NCBI RefSeq assembly: GCF_024137965.1
Contig: NZ_CP099975.1
Coordinates: forward strand, 3,906,001-3,970,000
DNA: 64,000 nt
DNA from: Halomonas sp. Y3
GTDB taxonomy: Bacteria > Pseudomonadota > Gammaproteobacteria > Pseudomonadales > Halomonadaceae
Direction of reading: 5' to 3'
Numbering within the stretch: position 1 is the stretch's first letter; every line of letters starts with the position of its first letter. The translations under genes and the position numbers were made by a program. This document shows positions 43,553-50,327 of this stretch, in pieces. The notes below the pieces were generated by a model that ran no database searches, was not told where the DNA came from, and was given only the letters and a program-made list of their open reading frames with translations.

Positions 43553-43718
43553 AAGCAAGGCCATGAGGGCAGTTCAGGTCGTCCGGACTGCGTTATCTTC
43601 ACTCGGAACAGCCTCAGGCCGGAGTGACGGTTTCGAAGCCTGGATTCATAGAGACATTTAAGGCTGGTGTCAGGTTAAGGCTTCAGAATTTAAACAAACT
43701 TAAGCCGGAGTTTGTTTT

Positions 43719-45005
43719 ATGCCTAACATACGTACCAGCATCACCCTTTGCCTGCTTTTGGCAACTCAAATCAGCTTCTGGGCCCCGGGGCTGAGCTATG
43801 AGCAGTTACTGACACTCAGTGGATACCTTGCCATCAATTTCATGTCCATCACCATGGTGCTGGCTACCCGGCCTGGATGGCTGGAGTCGCCGTTGGGTGG
43901 TCTGGACAGCATGTATCAGCTGCATAAATGGACCGGTATTCTGTCCGTAAGTTTTGCGCTGACACACTGGCTGACCGAAATGGCGGATGATGGTCTCGAA
44001 GCGCTGTTTGGCTCGGATCGGAGCTTGCAGGAAGCACACTTTTCGGGCCTGCTGGACGGCCTCCAGGATGGCGCTGAAGACTTGGGCGAACCCGGCCTGT
44101 ATCTGTTGCTGTTTCTGGTTGTCATTACCCTGACCCGGTTGGTGCCCTACTATTACTGGCGTTACCTGCACCGGGTGATGCCGCTGATTTATCTGGCACT
44201 GGCAGCCCATGCAGTGTTGTTGGCTCCGCTGAAGTGGTGGCAACAACCCACCGGCTGGCTGATGGCACTGTTGATTGTGGGTGGTGCCGCCGCAAGCCTG
44301 CAATCGCTGACCGGGCAAATTGGAAGGACCCGCCGCTACAAAGGACTGGTTCAGGCCATCAAGCAGACATCATCCAACATCACGGAAGTCGTCTGTGACA
44401 TGGGCAGGCGGTGGCCAGGGCATCAAGCCGGACAATTCGCCTTGGTGACCTTCGACCGGATTGAAGGGGCGCATCCTTTTAGTCTGTCCAGCGCTGACAA
44501 CGGCAGCGGGCAGCTCAGTTTCCACATCAAGGCACTGGGAGACTACACCCGCGATATTCCGCAACGGCTCAGCAGTGGCCAGGCAGTTACGATCGAAGGC
44601 CCTTATGGTCGTTTTGATCCCGCCAGCGGCAGAAAAAACGCCCAGCAGATCTGGGTGGCCGGTGGCATAGGGGTCACGCCGTTTCTGGCGGCGCTGGAGA
44701 AACGCCTGTTCGATGCCGACCCCGCACGCCCGGCGATCACGCTGCACTACTGCACCGCCGGCGCCGTGGATGATCCGATGGTGGCTCGCCTGCAACGGCT
44801 GACGGAACAACTGCCGGATGTCTCGCTGCATCTCCACGACAGCCGGCAGGGACAGCGATTGACCGCGGATCGACTGCGTCTCCACGACCGCCGAGTGGAT
44901 CTCTGGTTCTGCGGACCCAAGGGCCTGGCCAGCACCCTGCGCAGTGGCCTGAAGCAGCGCTCGCTTTCCCTACGTTTTCATCAGGAAAGCTACCAGTTCC
45001 GCTGA
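43719..45005 (+). CDS. Ferric-reductase-like transmembrane flavoprotein, 428 aa
   Basis: NOX/FRE-type protein: six membrane helices in the first half with heme-ligating His residues (LHKWTGILSVSFALTHW, later YLHRVMPLIYLALAAHAV), then an FAD domain (HPFSLSSAD) and an NAD domain (VAGGIGVTPFLAALE, FCGPKGLASTL). It probably moves electrons from NAD(P)H through two hemes to the periplasm. Its base composition is visibly richer in A and T than the neighbours and its codon use is looser, suggesting separate acquisition. GGAG lies 8 bases before the start. Confidence 0.88.
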   Translation: MPNIRTSITLCLLLATQISFWAPGLSYEQLLTLSGYLAINFMSITMVLATRPGWLESPLGGLDSMYQLHKWTGILSVSFALTHWLTEMADDGLEALFGSDRSLQEAHFSGLLDGLQDGAEDLGEPGLYLLLFLVVITLTRLVPYYYWRYLHRVMPLIYLALAAHAVLLAPLKWWQQPTGWLMALLIVGGAAASLQSLTGQIGRTRRYKGLVQAIKQTSSNITEVVCDMGRRWPGHQAGQFALVTFDRIEGAHPFSLSSADNGSGQLSFHIKALGDYTRDIPQRLSSGQAVTIEGPYGRFDPASGRKNAQQIWVAGGIGVTPFLAALEKRLFDADPARPAITLHYCTAGAVDDPMVARLQRLTEQLPDVSLHLHDSRQGQRLTADRLRLHDRRVDLWFCGPKGLASTLRSGLKQRSLSLRFHQESYQFR

Positions 45006-45030
45006 ACGGCCGGGGCGCGGCCACGACGCG

Positions 45031-45115
45031 CTACACTGCGGCCAGCCACAGCCGGAGTCGCCGCCGGGGCAGCCATCCAGCATGCTCGGTTCGGCGTTGC
45101 ATTCCGAGCAGTGGC
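45031..45115 (-). pseudogene. Remnant of the nrdJb 3' end (zinc-ribbon fragment)
   Basis: On the minus strand this stretch encodes HCSECN, then MLDGCPGGDSGCGWPQC, aligning to the NrdJb C-terminus HCPECN / MMDGCPTCYSGCGWSKC (49386 region); the DNA matches at roughly four of five positions over about 80 bp. One Cys pair is spoiled (PTC to PGG), and no matching N-terminal part or start is present. It lies in the gap before the second AraC copy. Confidence 0.55.
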
Positions 45116-45215
45116 GAGCACGGGAGGCGTCGCCGCCAGCCGGCGATGCTCGCCTCGTCCCGCGAGGCTGTGGAAGGGCTGGCGCGACTGAGCGTAGAGG
45201 AAGCGGAGAAGCAAT

Positions 45216-46358
45216 ATGTACCTGACATTGGTCGATATCCTGCTGATCACCAGTATCGTGCAGTCTCTGGCCCTGTCTGCTTTCCTGCTGCTGCCGGAGA
45301 CGTTCCGCGTGGTCAGCAACCGCCTGCTGGCAGCCAGCGTTCTCACCTTTGCCGCGGGCCTCGCCGAGGTCTTCCTCTATTCCACCGGGCTCGCCCTCGA
45401 GCATCCAAACCTGGCCTATCTGGGCACCCTGATCGGCCTGCTCCAGGTGAGCCTGCTCTATCTCTACGCGAAGTCGCTGATGTATCGTGACTTCCGGCTC
45501 GTTCCTGGGCACGCCATCCACAGCCTGCTGTTCTGGGTGATCTCAGCCATCTTCGTGGTGGAGTACTACCTGCAGCCCGGCGAGGTGAAGCTGCAGATCC
45601 TGATGAGCCGCGACCACCCGGGAGTCCTCGCCTCACCACTGCTGGCGGTCGCCATCCATCTGGTATTTCTCGGCTACCTGTGGGCCACCATCCGTGAGCT
45701 CGGCAGCTTCGGCACCACGCTACGACAGCTCTTCTCCAATCTCGAAAGCAAGCAGCTGGCCTGGCTGCGCACGCTGTTGATCGGCTACGCCTGTGTCTGG
45801 ACCGTCAGCCTGTTCTACTGCCTCTTTGCGCATATCTACAAGGATCTTGTGAGTGCCACGGCGGTATCCGCCGCCGGAGCCATTTCCGGCTTCCTGTTCA
45901 TCAACTATCTGCTGATAAACGCCCTCCGCCAGCCGAGCATCTTCTCGGGGTTGAGCACCGACGAGGTGCAGCTGGCGGAAAGTGAAGCGCCGGGCCGGGC
46001 CGCCCTGGTCAGCGCGGAGAACGCCGCGCTGCTGCGCCACCTTGATCGCCACATGGCCGAGGCCCGACCCTACCTGGATGCCAACCTCAGCGTGGACCAG
46101 CTGGCGCGCCAGCTCGGCGTGCCCTCCCGGGAGCTGTCGCGGGCCATCAACGAGGGGCTCGGCAAGAACTTCTTCGAGCTCGTCAGCGACTACCGCATCG
46201 CCGAGGCCCGCCGTCAGCTGGAAGCCGCCGAAGCCGGCACCACCATCCTCCAGGTGATGTATGACTCGGGCTTCAACTCCAAGTCGGTCTTCAACACGGC
46301 ATTCAAGAAAGCCACCGGGATGACCCCCAGCGCCTATCAAGCGCAGCACTCCGCCTAG
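45216..46358 (+). CDS. Membrane-anchored AraC-family regulator, copy 2, 380 aa
   Basis: Same build as copy 1: seven membrane helices (about residues 1-235) and an AraC domain (LSVDQLARQLGVPSRELSRAI, VMYDSGFNSKSVFN). From 45879 to 46338 the DNA is identical to copy 1 except two bases, whereas the sensor half carries many substitutions (for example LLITSIVQSLAL against LLATSIIQSLGL). GGAGAAGCAAT precedes the start. Downstream are the same two operator sites and the HMA/P-type ATPase operon. Confidence 0.88.
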   Translation: MYLTLVDILLITSIVQSLALSAFLLLPETFRVVSNRLLAASVLTFAAGLAEVFLYSTGLALEHPNLAYLGTLIGLLQVSLLYLYAKSLMYRDFRLVPGHAIHSLLFWVISAIFVVEYYLQPGEVKLQILMSRDHPGVLASPLLAVAIHLVFLGYLWATIRELGSFGTTLRQLFSNLESKQLAWLRTLLIGYACVWTVSLFYCLFAHIYKDLVSATAVSAAGAISGFLFINYLLINALRQPSIFSGLSTDEVQLAESEAPGRAALVSAENAALLRHLDRHMAEARPYLDANLSVDQLARQLGVPSRELSRAINEGLGKNFFELVSDYRIAEARRQLEAAEAGTTILQVMYDSGFNSKSVFNTAFKKATGMTPSAYQAQHSA

Positions 46359-46384
46359 CCAGCCCTCCCCCCTCCCTCTTTCCG

Positions 46385-46509
46385 GTTCGACTTTCATCAA
46401 ACTGAACCTAGAACTCATATCCCATTGATATATAAGAAGTTTTCAGCAACAAAGAAAAAGGTTCGAGTCCGCACTACCGAACGACCCGACAGGGTCCGCT
46501 CGCTATGAT
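46385..46509 (+). promoter_or_regulatory. AraC-type operator pair and promoter before the HMA/ATPase operon
   Basis: Site A (46385-46414): GTTCGACTTTC, 15 bases, GAAC. Site B (46459-46487): AGGTTCGA, 11 bases, CGAACGACCC. TATGAT at 46504-46509, 16 bases after site B, exactly as at 36565-36678. Site B would cover the -35 region, as in activation by AraC-type proteins. Confidence 0.75.
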
Positions 46510-46575
46510 GGAGTCAACGCTGAGCAGCCAACTTCTGGCCTGGCTCATGACTTCACCATGACGGAGCAGACGACC

Positions 46576-46809
46576 ATGACGACTTCCACTCTGAAAACCA
46601 CCACCCTGCGTTCCGACGAGTTCTCCTGCCCCAGCTGTGTCGACAAGATCGAAACCCGGCTCAAGGGGCTCGAGGGCGTCGAGTCCGCCGAGGTGAAATT
46701 CGCTTCCGGCCGGGTACTCGTCAGCCACGATCCGGCAAAGGCCTCGGTGCGCGCCCTGGTCGATGCCGTGGCCGAGGTCGGCTTCAACGTCAAGCCTTCG
46801 GCCATCTGA
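46576..46809 (+). CDS. HMA-domain metallochaperone-like protein, 77 aa
   Basis: Single heavy-metal-associated domain with FSCPSCVDKIETRLKGLEGV (CxxC) and GRVLVSHDP. The start at 46576 is preferred (GGAG 10 bases upstream) over 46558. It may hand a soft metal to the P-type ATPase encoded 61 bp downstream, which has no HMA domain of its own. Confidence 0.88.
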   Translation: MTTSTLKTTTLRSDEFSCPSCVDKIETRLKGLEGVESAEVKFASGRVLVSHDPAKASVRALVDAVAEVGFNVKPSAI

Positions 46810-46870
46810 TCGGAGCGTTCGCGCAGGCAGGGGGCACTCCCGCCCCCTGCCAATCGTCCAGGAGAGACTC

Positions 46871-48730
46871 ATGAAACAATGGAACACCTGGGGCGTGGTC
46901 ATCGCCTCTGGCCTGTTGATCATCGCGTCCTGGCTCACCGGCTCGGACCTGCTGATGATCGCCGCCGCCGCGGTGGCGGGCTACCGGATTGCCATCTCCG
47001 CCTACCAGGCCCTGCGCATCAAGACCATCTCCATCGACCTGCTGGTCATCGTCGCCGCGGTCGGCGCCCTGTTCATTCACAACTACTGGGAATCCGCCGC
47101 GGTGACCTTTCTCTTCGCCCTCGGCGGCGCCCTGGAAAGGGCCACCCTCAACAGGACCCGCCAGGCCCTGTCAGACCTGGTGGAGGCCGCCCCCGAAACG
47201 GCGACCGTGCTGCGTGACGGGGAGCCGCAAACCGTCGAGGTGTGGGAGCTCGTGCCCGGCGATATCGTACTGATCCGCAACGGTGAACAGGTACCTGTCG
47301 ATGGCACTGTGATCTCGGGCCATGGCGGGGTGGACGAAGCCAGTATCACCGGCGAGTCGGTGCCTGCCGAGAAGGCCGAGGGCGTGGAGGTATTTGCCGG
47401 CACCTGGCTACGCTCCGGCGTGCTGCGCGTCAAGGCCGTCGGCATCGGAGCCGACACTGCCCTGGCCAGAATCATCCATCGCGTCGAGGACGCCCAGGAT
47501 GCCAAGGCCAGGACCCAGACCTTCATGGAGAAGTTCTCCCGATACTACACGCCCGGGGTGATGCTCACTGCGCTGATCATCGGCCTGCTGACGCGCAACG
47601 TGGAGCTGGCCCTGACCCTGCTGGTCATCGGCTGTCCGGGCGCACTGGTCATTTCCATCCCGGTGTCCATCGTCGCTGGCATTGGCCGCTCGGCCCGGGA
47701 CGGTGTGCTGATCAAGGGCGGTGAATACCTTGAAACTGCCGCTCGGGTCAGCGCCGTGGTGGTCGACAAGACCGGCACCCTGACCAACGGACGCCCTGAA
47801 CTGACCGACGTGGTGGCGCTGGATGACGCCTGGAGCGAGGATCAGGTACTCGCCCTGGCCGCCCGGGCGGAAACCGCCTCGGAACACCCCCTGGCAGAGG
47901 CGATCATTCGCGGCGCCAAACAGCGCCAGCTGGCCGTGGCGATGGTCGAGCGCGCCGAGCCGGTGACCGGCAAGGGCATCCGCGCCGACGTCGATGGCCA
48001 TACCGTCGCCGTGGGCTCCGCCGACCTGCTCGATCACACCCCCGACAACGAACGCATCCTGGCACTGAATGCCGCCGGCAAGACCGCCATGTTCGTCGGC
48101 GTGGACGGCCGCGCCGTGGGGATCGTGGCGGTTGCCGACACCATCCGCGACGACGCCCCGGCCGCCATCCAGGCCCTGCATGACAGCGGCATCAAGGTGG
48201 TCATGGCCACCGGTGACGCCCGGCGTGTCGCCGAAAGCGTGGCGACGGAGCTTGGCGTGGACGAAGTGCACGCCGAGCTGCTGCCCGAGGACAAGCTGAC
48301 GCTGGTCGAGGCGCTGCAGCGCCAGGGACATACCGTGGCCATGGTGGGCGACGGCGTCAACGACACCCCGGCGCTCGCCCAGGCCGACATCGGAGTGGCC
48401 ATGGGCGCCGCCGGCTCACCCGCCGCCATCGAAACCGCCGATATCGCGCTGATGGCCGACCGCCTGCCCCGCCTGCCCTATGCCCTGGGCCTGGCCAGGC
48501 GGACGGTGAACACCATGCGACTCAATATCGCCATCGCCCTGCTGACCGTGGCCGTGCTGCTGGCCGGGGTGCTCTTCGGCGGCGTGACCATGGCCATCGG
48601 CATGCTGGTTCATGAAGCGTCGGTACTGCTGGTCATCCTCATCGCCATGCTGCTGCTGCGTCCCACCCTCAAGGAGAACAGACAGACAACAACGCAGCAC
48701 CATGAACCCGCGGATGCCCTGACGTCATGA
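46871..48730 (+). CDS. P1B-type metal-transporting ATPase with CPG motif, 619 aa
   Basis: Heavy-metal P-type ATPase: phosphatase motif TGES (about 160), phosphorylation motif DKTGTLTNG (D299), HP motif (SEHPLAEAI), GDGVNDTPALAQADIGVAMG. The membrane metal site reads VIGCPGALVIS (C255) instead of the usual CPC, SPC or CPH. No N-terminal HMA domain; the first helices begin at once. A His-containing loop (VHEASVLLVILIAMLLLRP) lies in the last helices. Metal unknown. GGAG precedes the start; it follows the small HMA protein. Confidence 0.92.
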   Translation: MKQWNTWGVVIASGLLIIASWLTGSDLLMIAAAAVAGYRIAISAYQALRIKTISIDLLVIVAAVGALFIHNYWESAAVTFLFALGGALERATLNRTRQALSDLVEAAPETATVLRDGEPQTVEVWELVPGDIVLIRNGEQVPVDGTVISGHGGVDEASITGESVPAEKAEGVEVFAGTWLRSGVLRVKAVGIGADTALARIIHRVEDAQDAKARTQTFMEKFSRYYTPGVMLTALIIGLLTRNVELALTLLVIGCPGALVISIPVSIVAGIGRSARDGVLIKGGEYLETAARVSAVVVDKTGTLTNGRPELTDVVALDDAWSEDQVLALAARAETASEHPLAEAIIRGAKQRQLAVAMVERAEPVTGKGIRADVDGHTVAVGSADLLDHTPDNERILALNAAGKTAMFVGVDGRAVGIVAVADTIRDDAPAAIQALHDSGIKVVMATGDARRVAESVATELGVDEVHAELLPEDKLTLVEALQRQGHTVAMVGDGVNDTPALAQADIGVAMGAAGSPAAIETADIALMADRLPRLPYALGLARRTVNTMRLNIAIALLTVAVLLAGVLFGGVTMAIGMLVHEASVLLVILIAMLLLRPTLKENRQTTTQHHEPADALTS

Positions 48731-48792
48731 TCACCGGCAGCATCCTTCCTTACCACCACCAATCCATCCATACCGAGAACGGGAGACTCAAG

Positions 48793-49287
48793 ATGTCGAT
48801 CAAGCTTTCCACTGCCCTCATCCCCTTTACCCTGGCGGCCGCACTGGCGGTTTCCGGAGCCGGCCTGGCGGCCGATACGGCGGTGCACGACCATGACCAT
48901 GGTGACACCCCCTTCGAACTGCAGCTCAACGACGGCGAAAAGTGGGCAATCGACGCCCCGCTGGCTAAGGCCATGGGCGATATCAGCCTGGTGATGCGCG
49001 GTTCCATCGACGCCATCCATGAGGACCAGCTGCCGGCAACGGAGTACGTCCCCCTGGCCGAGCAGATCAATGACAGCGTCGCTTACATGGTGGAGAACTG
49101 TGAACTTCAGCCCGAGGCCGACGCCCAGCTGCACATGATCATCGCCCAGCTGGTGACCGGCGCTGACAAGATGGCCGGCAACAATGTCGACGCCACACCC
49201 CGGGGGGGAGCGGTTCAAGTGCTGGGGGCACTAGAGGGCTATGAGCGCTATTTCGATGACCCGGACTTTGTGGCTGTCATTCACTGA
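48793..49287 (+). CDS. Exported helical protein with HDHDHGD start, 164 aa
   Basis: Signal peptide (about residues 1-26, ending GLAAD), mature N-terminus VHDHDHGDTP, a plausible metal-binding stretch. The rest forms four amphipathic helices (residues about 45-160), like periplasmic helical-bundle proteins, without a heme motif. GGGAG precedes ATG 48793. Last gene of the HMA/ATPase unit and followed by a strong terminator. Family not recognised; a periplasmic metal-handling partner of the ATPase is a reasonable guess. Confidence 0.75.
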   Translation: MSIKLSTALIPFTLAAALAVSGAGLAADTAVHDHDHGDTPFELQLNDGEKWAIDAPLAKAMGDISLVMRGSIDAIHEDQLPATEYVPLAEQINDSVAYMVENCELQPEADAQLHMIIAQLVTGADKMAGNNVDATPRGGAVQVLGALEGYERYFDDPDFVAVIH

Positions 49288-49307
49288 GTCACACCCCGGC
49301 AACAACG

Positions 49308-49336
49308 AAATCCGGCGTGCCTTGCACGCCGGATTT
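49308..49336 (+). terminator. Rho-independent terminator after the ATPase operon
   Basis: AAATCCGGCGTGC and GCACGCCGGATTTT with a 3-base loop, ending in a T-run; textbook form. Confidence 0.9.
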
Positions 49337-49385
49337 TCTGGTTGCTGCCTGTCAGGAAAGGCGACTCACCCGCCGAGCAGATGGC

Positions 49386-50138
49386 TCAGCCGCACTTGGA
49401 CCAGCCGCAGCCGGAGTAGCAGGTGGGGCAGCCGTCCATCATGATCAGCTCGCCGTTGCACTCGGGGCAGTGGCCGACCACGGTGGGGCCGTCGCCCTTG
49501 GCATGGGCGGCCTCCTCGGCCTTGCGCTCGGCCTGCTCGATCTCCTCGGCGGTGGGCGGCACCCACAGGTGGCCGCTGGCCTGGCGCTGGGCGTAGCGGG
49601 CGACCAGCTCCTCCACCGGCACCTGGTTGCCGTCCTGGTCGAGGAAGCCGCGGCGGTAGAGGATCTGCTGGATCGACCAGGCGATCGCCGCGACCTCGGA
49701 GTCGTGGAACACCGGCTTGCCCCAGCGGTTCATGCCGCAGCGCACCAGGCCCTTGTCCCAGGCCACCTTGCGCAGGTCGGCCACCGCCTGGGTGACGTAG
49801 CCGCCGCGGGCGGCCAGCGACAGGCTGCGCATGGTGGCGGTGATCCACTGGTGCTCGCTGGAGAGCTGGCCGGAGGGGAAGAAGAACTCCACCGGACGCT
49901 CGATCACCACCCGCTTGCCGTTGAGCACGCCCTCCACGGGCATGAAGGAGACCAGCAGGTAGACCTTCTTGCGCCCCTCGGCGCCGACGTAGGAGATCTT
50001 CTCCGACACGGCCTCCAGGGTGCCCTCGGGACGCGACGGTATGCGCACCGTGAGCGGGTTCTCCTCGGGCAGCGGCGGCTCTTCCACCGCCTTCTTGACA
50101 CTGTAGGAAACGATCTTGGAATTGATCTCGACGGCCAT
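49386..50138 (-). CDS. nrdJb: NrdJb, C-terminal part of split class II ribonucleotide reductase, 250 aa
   Basis: Companion of NrdJa in the split adenosylcobalamin-dependent ribonucleotide reductase known from Pseudomonas. It ends in a zinc-ribbon-like Cys cluster (HCPECN, MMDGCPTCYSGCGWSKCG), which in class II enzymes carries the thiols that re-reduce the active site. ATG 50138 (MAVEINSKIVSY) is the family start; the longer frame runs into the repeat. It is 189 bp after nrdJa, the gap being filled by a structured repeat. Confidence 0.88.
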   Translation of the reverse strand: MAVEINSKIVSYSVKKAVEEPPLPEENPLTVRIPSRPEGTLEAVSEKISYVGAEGRKKVYLLVSFMPVEGVLNGKRVVIERPVEFFFPSGQLSSEHQWITATMRSLSLAARGGYVTQAVADLRKVAWDKGLVRCGMNRWGKPVFHDSEVAAIAWSIQQILYRRGFLDQDGNQVPVEELVARYAQRQASGHLWVPPTAEEIEQAERKAEEAAHAKGDGPTVVGHCPECNGELIMMDGCPTCYSGCGWSKCG

Positions 50139-50189
50139 CAGGGGGCTCCTCCGGAAAGTTGTTGGGTGGCACTGGGCATCCATCGCTCG

Positions 50190-50296
50190 GGGCTGATCCG
50201 GCGAAGAGCCTGCGAGGAGGCGCTGTAAACCCATCCCTGGGCGCTACCGACGCCATCCCTGGCGTAGGACCTCCTCTTCGGCTCTTCCCCGGCGCC
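50190..50296. repeat. Structured intergenic repeat between nrdJa and nrdJb
   Basis: Same family as the element at 26164-26439: begins GGCTGATCCGGCGA and ends TCCCCGGCGCC. Outer stem CCGGCGAAGAGCC (50197-50209) pairs with GGCTCTTCCCCGG (50280-50292); inner stem GAGGAGG pairs with CCTCCTC; two small hairpins (CCCATCCCTGGG and ACGCC/GGCGT) fill the centre. Stem bases differ from the other copy but pairing is kept. Confidence 0.7.
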
Positions 50297-50327
50297 CCTT
50301 GCTAAAGGCAACCAGGGAAACAATGGC

